Source: Agromyces protaetiae
GTDB lineage: Bacteria; Actinomycetota; Actinomycetes; Actinomycetales; Microbacteriaceae
Direction of reading: 5' to 3'
DNA length: 64,000 nucleotides
NCBI RefSeq assembly: GCF_030866785.1
Contig: NZ_CP133018.1
Span: 310,001-374,000, forward strand
Shown: positions 50,383-58,780 of the stretch, piece after piece
How positions within the stretch are numbered: the first letter of the stretch is position 1
Layout of the letters: each line of letters begins with the position of its first letter
Notes under the pieces: model-generated
The model's input: the letters and a program-made list of their open reading frames with translations, nothing else
Databases searched by the model: none
What the model was told of the DNA's origin: nothing
Translations under genes and position numbers: made by a program

Positions 50383-51537
50383 ATGACCGATCAGCACGCG
50401 CCCGAGATCTACAAGGGGCTGGCAGGCGTACCCGTCGACTACACGGCGATCTCGAAGGTGAACCCGGAGACGAACTCGCTGCTCTACCGCGGGTATCCGG
50501 TGCAGGAGCTCGCAGCGTCCGTCACGTTCGAAGAGGTCGCGTACCTGCTGTGGCACGGCGACCTGCCGACCGACGACCAGCTCGCGGCGTTCGAGGACCT
50601 CGAGCGCGGCCATCGCGGACTCGACCACGAGGTCAAGCGCATCATCGACGAACTGCCGCTCACGGCGCACCCGATGGATGTCGTGCGCACCGCGATCAGC
50701 GTCATCGGCGCGACCGACCCGACGACTCCGGATGCCTCGCCCGAGGCCAATCTCGAGAAGGCCATCCGGCTGTTCGCGAAGCTGCCGTCGATCGTGAGCT
50801 ACGACCAGCGCCGCCGGCACGACCTCGACTTCGTCGAGCCGCGCGCCGACCTCGGCTACTCGGCGAACTTCCTCTGGCAGACGTTCGGCGAGGCGCCCGA
50901 GCTCGCGGTCGTGAACGCGTTCGACGTGTCGATGATCCTCTACGCCGAGCACTCGTTCAACGCGTCCACGTTCACCGCACGTGTCATCGCGTCGACACTG
51001 AGCGACCTGTACTCCGCCGTCACCGGCGCCGTGGGCGCACTCAAGGGCGCGCTGCACGGCGGCGCGAACGAGGCCGTCATGCACGCCTTCGACGAGATCG
51101 GCCCCGGCGACGGCGCGGGCGAGCGTGCGGCGGCCTGGCTCGACACCGCACTCGCCGAGAAGCGGAAGATCATGGGCTTCGGGCACCGCGTGTACAAGAA
51201 CGGCGACTCGCGCGTGCCCACCATGCGCGATGCGTTCGAGCGCATGGTCGAGCACTACGACCGGCCCGACCTGCTCGAGCTGTACGTCGCCCTCGAGCAG
51301 GGCATGGCCGAGCGCAAGCACATCCTGCCCAACCTCGACTACCCGGCCGGGCCGGCGTACCACCTGATGGGGTTCGACACCGAGACGTTCACGCCGCTGT
51401 TCGTCGCGAGCCGGGTCACGGGCTGGACCGCGCACATCATGGAGCAGCTCGCGTCGAACGCGCTGATCCGCCCGCTCTCGGTGTACACGGGGCCAGACGA
51501 GCGGCACGTGCCGATCCCCGCGACGCCGGTCGAGTAG
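50383..51537 (+). CDS. prpC: 2-methylcitrate synthase (citrate synthase family)
   Basis: 384 residues. IYKGLAGVPVDYTAISKVNP and LLYRGYPVQELA are the short-form methylcitrate/citrate synthase opening. The catalytic His residues are in YAEHSFNASTFTARV and IMGFGHRVYK, with Asp in the later NLDYPAGPAYH region. Linkage to prpD favours propionyl-CoA as substrate. The 117-bp gap from prpD holds a promoter, not the expected prpB. Confidence 0.93.
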   Translation: MTDQHAPEIYKGLAGVPVDYTAISKVNPETNSLLYRGYPVQELAASVTFEEVAYLLWHGDLPTDDQLAAFEDLERGHRGLDHEVKRIIDELPLTAHPMDVVRTAISVIGATDPTTPDASPEANLEKAIRLFAKLPSIVSYDQRRRHDLDFVEPRADLGYSANFLWQTFGEAPELAVVNAFDVSMILYAEHSFNASTFTARVIASTLSDLYSAVTGAVGALKGALHGGANEAVMHAFDEIGPGDGAGERAAAWLDTALAEKRKIMGFGHRVYKNGDSRVPTMRDAFERMVEHYDRPDLLELYVALEQGMAERKHILPNLDYPAGPAYHLMGFDTETFTPLFVASRVTGWTAHIMEQLASNALIRPLSVYTGPDERHVPIPATPVE

Positions 51538-51623
51538 CGAGCTCGCACAACGCGAGGCCGGGGCATCCGCCCGGCGACTGTGGCGACCCGCCAATCGTGG
51601 TGACTTCCACGACGGATCGCCCA

Positions 51624-51629
51624 TACAGT
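51624..51629 (+). promoter_or_regulatory. Predicted leaderless -10 box of the thioesterase gene
   Basis: TACAGT, 8 nt before ATG 51638. Confidence 0.4.
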
Positions 51630-51637
51630 CGTGGATT

Positions 51638-52201
51638 ATGCACATGTTGTTCCGGACGCTCCTGCACGTGCTGTTCCTCTCACGCCGGAGGCCCGACCTC
51701 GGGCACTACGACGTCGCGAAGACGCGGTTCATCACGCTGCCGACCGATCTCGACATCAACCGGCACATGAACAACGGCGTGTACTTCTCGATCATGGACG
51801 TTGCGCGCTTCGACATGCTCGTGCGCAACGGCATCTGGAACGTCATGCGCGAACGCGAGTGGTACCCCGTCGTCGCGAGTGAGACGATCACGTTCCGCAA
51901 GTCGCTCTCGCTCTGGCAACGGTTCACCATCGAGTCGCGCGTGCTCGGCTTCGACGACAAGGCGGTCTACGTCGAGCAGCGGTTCGTCCGGCCGGGGCCG
52001 GACGGCCAGCCGGAGGTGTACGCGCAGGGGTTCATCCGTGGTCGGTTCCTGCGGAAGTCCGGCGGCACCGTCCCGATCCCGGAGCTGATCGAGGCGTTCG
52101 GCACGCAACCCGGCGACGGGCTGCCCGACTGGATCGAGCGGTGGGGCCAGGATGTCGCGCTGCCCGCGACCCGCGCCGCCGCGCCGTCGGTCTGGCGCTG
52201 A
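51638..52201 (+). CDS. Acyl-CoA thioesterase (hotdog fold)
   Basis: 187 residues. LPTDLDINRHMNNGVYFSIM has the D-x-N-x-H-x-N-N motif of 4HBT-like thioesterases, and VVASETITFRKSLSLWQRFT and KAVYVEQRFV continue the fold. Probably hydrolyses acyl-CoA; substrate unknown. Confidence 0.85.
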   Translation: MHMLFRTLLHVLFLSRRRPDLGHYDVAKTRFITLPTDLDINRHMNNGVYFSIMDVARFDMLVRNGIWNVMREREWYPVVASETITFRKSLSLWQRFTIESRVLGFDDKAVYVEQRFVRPGPDGQPEVYAQGFIRGRFLRKSGGTVPIPELIEAFGTQPGDGLPDWIERWGQDVALPATRAAAPSVWR

Positions 52202-52207
52202 CCAGCG

Positions 52208-53305
52208 TTACAGTTTCGCCTGCCGCGGGATGACGATCTCGCGGATGATGAGCAGGATGCCGGCCGAGATCGGGATAGCGACGAGCGCGCCGAGCAGACC
52301 GAGCAGCGTGCCGCCCGCGAGGGCCGAGATCAGCACGATCGTGCCCGGCACCTGCACGGCCTTGCCCATGACCCGCGGCGTGAGGATGTACGCCTCGAGC
52401 TGCATGTAGACGAGCATCGCCGCGAGCACGATGAGCGCCGTCGTCGGCGAGACGAAGAGCGACACGAAGGTCATCAGGACGGTCGTGAGGACGGTTCCGA
52501 TGAGGGGGATGAGGGTCACGAAGAGCGCGACCACGCCGAGGATGAGCGCGTACGGCACTCCCACGACGGTCAGCAGGATGGTCGAGAACGTCGCATTCAG
52601 GAACGCGAGGATGACCATGCCGCTGAGGTACTTGCCCACCGACTGCATGATGCGCTCGGCGTAGCCCTCGATCTGCGCACGGTGCGACCCCTTCACCAGT
52701 GAGTAGCAGGCCCGCTTGGTCACATCGAGGGTGGCGATGAAGTAGATCGACAGCACGACCACGAAGAACCCCGTGGACACCGCCGCGATCACCGAGGCGC
52801 CGAACGCGAGCGCGCCGCCGCCGATCGTCGCCCACAGGTTCGGGTCGGTGATGACGTCGCCGAGTCCCTGGACGAGATTGCCGAGCAGGCCGTTCGTGGC
52901 CGCGTTCGCCGCGTCGAACCAGCCGGAGTCCTGCACGGTCTGCACCATGCCGGGGACGGCCTTCACCAGCGCGGTCGCCTGTGCGACGACGGGCGGGATC
53001 ACGATCCAGATGATCGCGACCACGACCGCGATGAACAGCAGGATGACCACCACGATCGCCACGCCGCGCTTGAGCCCGCGACGCTGGAACCACCGGATCA
53101 GCGGGTCGAGCCCAAGCGCCACGAACGCGGCGATGAACACCGAGAGCACCACGCTCGACAGGTTCATGAGCGCGACCGCGAGCGCGAGCGCGAGCAGCAC
53201 GCCGAGCGTGACGATGAACCCCCATCTCAGCGGGTGGTTCACGAACAGCTGCTGCCCGGGTCTGGTCGCGGGGCCGCGGCGGCGCAACCGGTCTGCCGTC
53301 TTCAC
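52208..53305 (-). CDS. AI-2E-family transporter (permease)
   Basis: 365 residues, about eight membrane helices. NLSSVVLSVFIAAFVALGLD near the N-terminus and LIPLIGTVLTTVLMTFVSLF near the end (P-x-x-G) are typical of the AI-2E/TqsA/PerM superfamily, whose members export signals or small ions. Substrate unknown. GTG 53305 is 6 nt from TAGACT. Confidence 0.9.
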   Translation of the reverse strand: MKTADRLRRRGPATRPGQQLFVNHPLRWGFIVTLGVLLALALAVALMNLSSVVLSVFIAAFVALGLDPLIRWFQRRGLKRGVAIVVVILLFIAVVVAIIWIVIPPVVAQATALVKAVPGMVQTVQDSGWFDAANAATNGLLGNLVQGLGDVITDPNLWATIGGGALAFGASVIAAVSTGFFVVVLSIYFIATLDVTKRACYSLVKGSHRAQIEGYAERIMQSVGKYLSGMVILAFLNATFSTILLTVVGVPYALILGVVALFVTLIPLIGTVLTTVLMTFVSLFVSPTTALIVLAAMLVYMQLEAYILTPRVMGKAVQVPGTIVLISALAGGTLLGLLGALVAIPISAGILLIIREIVIPRQAKL

Positions 53306-53311
53306 GGCGTC

Positions 53312-53317
53312 AGTCTA
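53312..53317 (-). promoter_or_regulatory. Predicted leaderless -10 box of the AI-2E-family gene
   Basis: TAGACT on the minus strand, 6 nt from GTG 53305. Confidence 0.5.
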
Positions 53318-53342
53318 GGGGTCGGCGGGTGCCGCCGATCGG

Positions 53343-53855
53343 TCATCCACGCGCTGGTTCAGGCACGTGCAGCTCCCGGTAGTAGCGCGAGAACGCGGGG
53401 GAGTAGTCCTCCCACACGGGCATCGGGGTACGCCGTCGCGCCGCCTCGAGCCGGTCGAGGTAGTAGTCCCAGCCCGGGCCGTACTCGGCCGCGGCCGACG
53501 GATCGGTCAGCCGGTGTGCGAGCGTGAGGGTCGTCATGTGGCTGCCCTCGACGAGGTGGCAGTGCATGCGCCAGCCGTCGGGCGCGTCGCCCACGTCGAG
53601 ATGGAACCGGTGTGGTGGGCTGCATTCGAGGATCGCCACGTTCTCCCACGGTGCATCCTCACCCTCGGCGGTCATCTTGAACCGCACGCCCCCGGTCGCG
53701 GGGCTGCCCGTGTACGTGCCGATCCACTGACTGAGGAACCCGGGATTCGTGATGCTGAACCAGACGTCCTCGATCGGAGCCCGGAACAGCCGGTCGAACT
53801 GGAGGTAGAGCCCGTCGGCCTTCATCTGGAAGTGCCCGGTCGGTTTCGGCTTCAT
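53343..53855 (-). CDS. SRPBCC/AHSA1-family protein
   Basis: 170 residues. LYLQFDRLFRAPIEDVWFSI, PGFLSQWIGTYTG, GGVRFKMTAEG and LTLAHRLTD are characteristic of Aha1-like START-fold proteins. Likely binds a hydrophobic ligand; role unknown. GAGGGGG upstream of ATG. Confidence 0.85.
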   Translation of the reverse strand: MKPKPTGHFQMKADGLYLQFDRLFRAPIEDVWFSITNPGFLSQWIGTYTGSPATGGVRFKMTAEGEDAPWENVAILECSPPHRFHLDVGDAPDGWRMHCHLVEGSHMTTLTLAHRLTDPSAAAEYGPGWDYYLDRLEAARRRTPMPVWEDYSPAFSRYYRELHVPEPARG

Positions 53856-53909
53856 CGTCCGCCCCCTCGCGTCGTGGGTCTCAGGCTAATCCGCGTGACG
53901 CCGACCCAC

Positions 53910-53915
53910 TAGAGT
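53910..53915 (+). promoter_or_regulatory. Predicted leaderless -10 box
   Basis: TAGAGT, 6 nt before ATG 53922. Confidence 0.5.
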
Positions 53916-53921
53916 CGGGGC

Positions 53922-54266
53922 ATGAACCAGCGAGAAACCCTCGATATCACGCGTGAGCGATCCGGCCTCTGGGGCACGCTCGCGGGCCTCATCGTCGCCG
54001 CGCTCATCGCCATCCCGCTCTCGGCCGCATTCGCGTTCGCCACGCACCCGCACAGCCAGCAGCTGTTCGCGGGGCGACTCTCCGACGCCACCGCAGGCGG
54101 GTATCAGACGTTCTGGTGGATCGTCACGCTCTTCCTCCTCGCGTTGCCGTTCCTCGTCGGCTACGCGGTGGCGACCCTTTCGGCGCGTGCGCTGATCATC
54201 GTGGGCTCGGTGGTGGCGGTCTTCGTGGTCGCGGTCGTGATCCTGGGCCAGATGTTCGTCTTCTGA
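53922..54266 (+). CDS. Small membrane protein of unknown function
   Basis: 114 residues with three membrane helices: LWGTLAGLIVAALIAIPLSA, TFWWIVTLFLLALPFLVGYA and ARALIIVGSVVAVFVVAVVI. No recognised family. A short hairpin (CGCCAG/CTGGCG, about 54269-54291) follows. Leaderless start. Confidence 0.75.
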   Translation: MNQRETLDITRERSGLWGTLAGLIVAALIAIPLSAAFAFATHPHSQQLFAGRLSDATAGGYQTFWWIVTLFLLALPFLVGYAVATLSARALIIVGSVVAVFVVAVVILGQMFVF

Positions 54267-54336
54267 CGCCAGCCGCGTCTTCTGGCGCCAGCGCTGGGTC
54301 ACCGGGACGCGGGGCGGGTCGCATCGCCGCCGGCGC

Positions 54337-55431
54337 TCAGATGCTCGCGCGTTGCACCATGAGCGGGCACTCGAATGGGTCGCGCTCACCAAGACCGACC
54401 CGGTTGATGTAGCGGAAGACGATCGCGTACGAACGCCACAGGGTGGTCTGCGTGTACGGGACCTCCTGGTCGCGGCAGTACGCCTGGATGATCGGCGCTG
54501 CGCGGCGGAGGTGGGGCCGCGGCATCGAGGGGAACAGGTGATGCTCGATCTGGTAGTTGAGCCCGCCCATGGCGATGTCGATCACCCGGTTGCCGCGGAT
54601 GTTGCGACTCATGAGCACCTGTCGCCTGAGGAAGTCGAGCTTCATGCCCTTCGGCACCTGCGGCATGCCCTTGTGGTTCGGCGCGAAGGACATGCCCATG
54701 TAGAAGCCGAACAGCCCGAGCTGGATCGCCAGGAACACGGCGGCCTTGTCGGGCGACAGGACCCAGAAGACGAGCGCGAGGAAGCCGAGGATCCGTACGA
54801 AGAGGAACGCGATCTCGACCGGGCGATGCGGCAGGGGGGCTCTGGCGAAGACGCGGCGCACACTCGACGCGTGCAATGAGAGCCCCTCCAGCAGCAGGAT
54901 CGGGAAGAAGAACACGCCCTGGTGCCCGATGACCCAGCGGAGGAACGCTGCCCGCTCGCGCGCGGCCTGCTCCGGCGTGAAGGCGACGACCGGGAGATCG
55001 AGATCCGGGTCGACGCCGATCTGATTCGGATTCGCGTGGTGCCGGGTGTGCTTGTGCTGCCACCACCCGTAGCTCATGCCGACGAGCCCACCGAGGATGA
55101 GACTGATCCAGTCGTTCCATTTGCCCGACCGGAAGATCTGACGATGTGCCGCGTCATGGCCGAGGAAGGCGATCTGCGTGAAGAGGGCGGCGAAGCCGAC
55201 CGCGGTGAACATCTGCCACCAGGAGTCACCGATCCAGATGAACACCGCGATCGCCGCCGCGAAGGCGACCGGAACGCCGATGAGCTTCGTCCAGTAGTAG
55301 CCGTACCTGCGGCGCATCAGCCCGGCGTCCTTCACGAGGCGCGCCAGGTCGGTGAAAGCGCTGGCGGGCGTCTGAGTCCCCTCCAGTGCGCGGGCACGCG
55401 TCTGCGGAATGCGGAAGGTCTCGGAGGTCAT
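54337..55431 (-). CDS. Membrane fatty acid desaturase
   Basis: 364 residues. Three His boxes: GHDAAHRQIF, WQHKHTRHHANPNQIG and YQIEHHLFPSMPRPHL, binding the di-iron centre of acyl-lipid/acyl-CoA desaturases. Four hydrophobic segments. QIEHH (Q in place of the first His of the third box) is usual for front-end-like delta-6-type enzymes and actinobacterial desaturases. Introduces a double bond in membrane lipids, for example in cold adaptation. Confidence 0.93.
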   Translation of the reverse strand: MTSETFRIPQTRARALEGTQTPASAFTDLARLVKDAGLMRRRYGYYWTKLIGVPVAFAAAIAVFIWIGDSWWQMFTAVGFAALFTQIAFLGHDAAHRQIFRSGKWNDWISLILGGLVGMSYGWWQHKHTRHHANPNQIGVDPDLDLPVVAFTPEQAARERAAFLRWVIGHQGVFFFPILLLEGLSLHASSVRRVFARAPLPHRPVEIAFLFVRILGFLALVFWVLSPDKAAVFLAIQLGLFGFYMGMSFAPNHKGMPQVPKGMKLDFLRRQVLMSRNIRGNRVIDIAMGGLNYQIEHHLFPSMPRPHLRRAAPIIQAYCRDQEVPYTQTTLWRSYAIVFRYINRVGLGERDPFECPLMVQRASI

Positions 55432-55480
55432 GGCGACCGGCTCTCTGACGGTGCCGCACGCGGGCGTTCACCCGTGGCGG

Positions 55481-55645
55481 CTACGCGGAAGGCGTTCGTG
55501 CACGTTGACGGATGATGCCGATGACGAGGGTGCCGACGAACAGGATGGCGCCGATCACGGCGAGCCATAGAAGACCCTCGAAGACGAACCCGACGACCGT
55601 CAGGATCGCCCAGCCGACGAGCAATACGACAATCAGAGTCCACAT
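55481..55645 (-). CDS. 54-residue membrane protein
   Basis: The minus-strand frame from ATG 55645 to TAG 55481 reads MWTLIVVLLVGWAILTVVG, a short loop, then LWLAVIGAILFVGTLVIGI and RQRARTPSA. Two membrane helices with a basic tail. TAGCCT lies 6 nt upstream, supporting leaderless expression. It resembles the small hydrophobic proteins (DUF6458-like) common in actinobacteria; function unknown. Confidence 0.7.
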   Translation of the reverse strand: MWTLIVVLLVGWAILTVVGFVFEGLLWLAVIGAILFVGTLVIGIIRQRARTPSA

Positions 55646-55651
55646 GCTCGC

Positions 55652-55657
55652 AGGCTA
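55652..55657 (-). promoter_or_regulatory. Predicted leaderless -10 box of the 54-residue gene
   Basis: TAGCCT on the minus strand, 6 nt from ATG 55645. Confidence 0.45.
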
Positions 55658-55723
55658 CGCCGCCCCTGGCGCCCGGTCTGTGCCCTTGACTTCTCCGGGC
55701 TGCAGTGATCGGGCGCGCAGGGA

Positions 55724-57409
55724 TCAGCCGGCGGTCGAGCGCTCGAGCACGGCCATCGCGGCATTGTGGCCGCCGACGCCGCTCACCGCGCCGCCGCGCA
55801 CAGCGCCCGACCCGCAGAGCAGGATCCGCGGATGCCGCGTCGCGACGCCCCACCGCTCGGCGGCGGTCGTGAGCGGCATGCCCGCCTCCGCCCACGGCCA
55901 CGACAGCGGCCCGTGGAAGATGTTGCCGCCGGGCATCGCGAGCGCCTCCTCGAGGTCACGCGTCGTCTTCACCTCGATGCAGGGTTCGCCCGAGGCATCC
56001 GTCGCGATGACGTCCGCGATCGGCTCGTCGAGCACCGAGTCGAGCGAGGCGAGCACGGCATCGCGCAGCAGGTCGCGCAGCTCGTCGTTGCCGTAGCGGT
56101 CGACGAGCCGGTCGGGCACGTGCAGACCGAACACCGTGAGCGTCTGCGCGGTGCTCGCGGCGAGCTCGGGGCCGAGGATGCTGCGGTCGCTGAGCGTGTG
56201 GCAGTAGATCTCGCACGGCAGCGGGTCGGGCAGCTCGCCTGCGCTCGCCGCGTCGTACGCGGTCTCGAGCTGGGTCGCGAGCTCGTTGATGTGGAAGGTG
56301 CCCGCGAAGGCCTGCTCGGGTGCGACCTCGCGGTCGCGCAGGCGCGGCAGGCGGGTGAGCAGCAGGTTGACCTTCACCTGTGCGCCCTCGGGCCGGCGCA
56401 GCCGGCCGAGCGAGGCGACGGCGACGTCGGGGCGGGTCGGCTGGTCGCGGGCGGCGATCGGCTCGCGCGCAGACGGATGCCCCGGTGCGGATGCCTCGCG
56501 CGAGACCGGTGCGTCGGGTGTGCCGGCGCCCGCGGCGAGCAGGCGTTCGAGCACCACGGGCGCGACGTTCGCGAGCACGTGGGTCGCCCGGGACATCCGT
56601 TCGCCGCCGGCCTCGACCCAGCGCACGGTGCCGTCCTCGCCGAGCGCGACGACCTCGGCGCTCGTGCGGAGGTCGGCTCCCGCCTCACGCGCGGCCCGCG
56701 CGAGCTCGCCGCTGACGGCGCCCATGCCGCCGACGGGCACGTCCCAGTCGCCGGTGCCGCCGCCGATCACGTGGTACAGGAAGCAGCGGTTCGCGTCGAG
56801 CGACGCGTCGTGCAGGCTCGTGAACGTGCCGATGAGTCCGTCGGTCGCGACGACGCCGCGAACGAGGTCGCTCGAGAACCGGGCGTCGATGGTCTCGCCC
56901 AGCGGCCGTTCGATCAGGTCGTCCCAGATGCGGCGGTCGCCGACGAGCGTGCGCGCCTCGTCGCGGGTGGGCAGCGGCTCGGTGAGCGTCGGGAAGAGGG
57001 TCTCGGCGAGCCGCGCGGTGTCGGTGTAGAACGCGTTCCATGCGTCGGCGTCGATCGCGGCGCCCACGCGGTCGAAGGCGGCGACGGATGCCTCGGGGCC
57101 GGCCTCGTGATCGACGAGCAGCCCGCGCCCGGGCTGCGTCGGATCCGGCGTGTACGACGAGAAGCGCCGCCGCACGAGCGTGAGATCGAGCCCGAGGTCG
57201 TCGACGATGCGCCGGGGGAGCAGGCTCACGAGGTACGAATACCGCGAGAGCCGCGCGTCGACCCCGGCGAAGGCCTCGGCCGACACGGCTGCCCCGCCGA
57301 GGTGGTCGCTGCGCTCGAGCACGAGCACGTCGAGTCCGGCGCGGGCGAGGTAGGCCGCCGCGGTCAGCCCGTTGTGGCCCCCGCCGACGATCACGACATC
57401 GTGTGGCAT
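55724..57409 (-). CDS. FAD-dependent oxidoreductase (phytoene-dehydrogenase-like)
   Basis: 561 residues from ATG 57409. DVVIVGGGHNGLTAAAYLAR (FAD), LERSDHLGGAAVSAEAF, and a C-terminal LLCGSGAVRGGAVSGVGGHN motif place it in the CrtI/NAD(P)-binding oxidoreductase superfamily, closer to PYROXD2-like proteins than to carotenoid desaturases. Not linked to the crt operon. Substrate unknown. TACAGT sits 6 nt upstream. Confidence 0.88.
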   Translation of the reverse strand: MPHDVVIVGGGHNGLTAAAYLARAGLDVLVLERSDHLGGAAVSAEAFAGVDARLSRYSYLVSLLPRRIVDDLGLDLTLVRRRFSSYTPDPTQPGRGLLVDHEAGPEASVAAFDRVGAAIDADAWNAFYTDTARLAETLFPTLTEPLPTRDEARTLVGDRRIWDDLIERPLGETIDARFSSDLVRGVVATDGLIGTFTSLHDASLDANRCFLYHVIGGGTGDWDVPVGGMGAVSGELARAAREAGADLRTSAEVVALGEDGTVRWVEAGGERMSRATHVLANVAPVVLERLLAAGAGTPDAPVSREASAPGHPSAREPIAARDQPTRPDVAVASLGRLRRPEGAQVKVNLLLTRLPRLRDREVAPEQAFAGTFHINELATQLETAYDAASAGELPDPLPCEIYCHTLSDRSILGPELAASTAQTLTVFGLHVPDRLVDRYGNDELRDLLRDAVLASLDSVLDEPIADVIATDASGEPCIEVKTTRDLEEALAMPGGNIFHGPLSWPWAEAGMPLTTAAERWGVATRHPRILLCGSGAVRGGAVSGVGGHNAAMAVLERSTAG

Positions 57410-57415
57410 CCCCCG

Positions 57416-57421
57416 ACTGTA
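57416..57421 (-). promoter_or_regulatory. Predicted leaderless -10 box of the FAD oxidoreductase gene
   Basis: TACAGT on the minus strand, 6 nt from ATG 57409. Confidence 0.5.
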
Positions 57422-57453
57422 GCCGCCGTCCGCGAGCCGAGGGGTGCCACCGA

Positions 57454-57516
57454 TTGTGTGTTGGAGGTCAGATAGTGGGTTGGAGACCGCGCAGGGGCGA
57501 CCTCCAACCCACTTTT
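57454..57516 (+). repeat. Hairpin repeat, copy 1 (with an extra half element)
   Basis: GTGGGTTGGAGACCGC (57475-57490) faces GCGACCTCCAACCCAC (57497-57512) over GCAGGG, followed by TTTT, so it is also a plus-strand intrinsic-terminator shape. The preceding GTGTGTTGGAGGTC (about 57456-57469) is another copy of one arm. It is inverted relative to copy 2. Confidence 0.85.
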
Positions 57517-57573
57517 CGACTTCCACCGCGACGGGCGCGAGGAGTGGGGACGGACACGAGGCGTGCGAGGTTC

Positions 57574-57828
57574 ATGACGTTCGCATCGGGTGTCCAGTGC
57601 GACGTGTCGTTGTTCGAACTCACCGATGAGCTGCTCGTGGTGCGTGGCCGAATCATCAGGGGTGAGCGTTCGCGCGCGCTGTTGAACGAGACGCCGCGAG
57701 CGGTCGACGAGCGCGGCGGCGAATACACGTGGTTTCACACGGTGTCGGGTGGGGGACCGATCGGGAACGTGATCGATTGGGTGTTCCGCCGACCGGGGAC
57801 GCAGGCGCCCCGATCGATCCGGGTGTAA
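57574..57828 (+). CDS. Orphan 84-residue reading frame between the hairpin repeats
   Basis: ATG 57574 to TAA 57828. The protein has a plausible beta-rich start (VQCDVSLFELTDELLVVRGR) and no family I recognise. GC at third codon positions is lower than in neighbouring genes, and no clear Shine-Dalgarno or -10 box is present. It could be cargo of a small element, a gene remnant, or chance. The rest of the interval 57410-57953 holds only the repeats. Confidence 0.3.
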   Translation: MTFASGVQCDVSLFELTDELLVVRGRIIRGERSRALLNETPRAVDERGGEYTWFHTVSGGGPIGNVIDWVFRRPGTQAPRSIRV

Positions 57829-57891
57829 TCCGGTACCGATCCTTCGCATTCGGTGGTTGCCGAATTCTGAGCAGCCCCGCGATGGAGGCCG

Positions 57892-57933
57892 AAAAGTGTG
57901 TTGGAGGTCGTGCAGGGGCGACCTCCAACACAC
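57892..57933 (-). repeat. Hairpin repeat, copy 2, terminator-like for the ABC permease gene
   Basis: GTGTGTTGGAGGTCG (57896-57910) pairs perfectly with CGACCTCCAACACAC (57919-57933) over TGCAGGGG. On the minus strand the stem is followed by TTTT (AAAA at 57892-57895), 20 nt downstream of the permease stop, a classic intrinsic terminator. Confidence 0.85.
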
Positions 57934-57953
57934 AATCGGTACTCCAACCCAGG

Positions 57954-58754
57954 TCAGCGGGCGCGGGACATGGCGCGGATGCCGACGAGCATGCCGACGG
58001 CGCAGGTCGCGACGGCGGCGATGAGGCCGCCGAGCACGGCGGGGGCGCCGAGGTCGCCCGCGAGCAGTGCGCGCTCGGCGTCGACGAGGTAGCTGAGCGG
58101 GTTCACGGCGGCGGCGACGCGCATCCAGGCGGGGCCGTCCTCGAGCGGCAGCAGCATGCCCGAGAGGATCATGAGCGGGAACAGCAGCGTCTGGTGCACC
58201 ATCCAGAACATCCAGTCGCGGTTGCGGCACGCGAGCGCGAGCGAGTAGCTGAGCGCGCCGAACCCGATGCCGAACACGGCGAGGATCAGCAGCCCCACGA
58301 TCAGACCCGGCACGTCGAGCCGAAACCCGAACGGCACCGCGACGAGCACCACGATGGTGCCCTGGATCACGAGCGGCACGACCTCTTTCAGCGCCCGCCC
58401 GACGAGCAACGCGCTGCGCGAGAGTGGCGCGACGAGCGTGCGCTCGTGCGACCCGGTCTGCATCTCGAACAGCAGGTTCGCGCCCGTCGACGCGGTGCCG
58501 AACAGCGCGACCATGACGAGGATGCCGGGCACGAACCATTGCAGGGTCGCGGCGACGTCACCGCCGGAAGCGCCGACGAGCAGCGGCCCGAACAGGCCGA
58601 GGAAGACGAGCGGCTGCACGAGGCTGAAGATCACGCTGAACGGGTCGCGCACGAGGGGGCGCGACTCGCGTGCGAAGACCGTGAACGTGTCGTGCGCGAA
58701 GCCGGTCGGCTTCGCGGCGGTGGGGGTGATGGTGGGTGCAGTAGTGGTGGTCAT
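57954..58754 (-). CDS. ABC-2 type permease (DrrB-like)
   Basis: 266 residues with six helices. RPLVRDPFSVIFSLVQPLVF at the N-terminus and PLSYLVDAERALLAGDLGAP near the end are typical of daunorubicin-type DrrB exporters. AAGGAGA before the ATG. Works with the adjacent DrrA-like ATPase. Confidence 0.92.
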   Translation of the reverse strand: MTTTTAPTITPTAAKPTGFAHDTFTVFARESRPLVRDPFSVIFSLVQPLVFLGLFGPLLVGASGGDVAATLQWFVPGILVMVALFGTASTGANLLFEMQTGSHERTLVAPLSRSALLVGRALKEVVPLVIQGTIVVLVAVPFGFRLDVPGLIVGLLILAVFGIGFGALSYSLALACRNRDWMFWMVHQTLLFPLMILSGMLLPLEDGPAWMRVAAAVNPLSYLVDAERALLAGDLGAPAVLGGLIAAVATCAVGMLVGIRAMSRAR

Positions 58755-58780
58755 GAGGGTCTCCTTCGAGGTTGCGCCGG

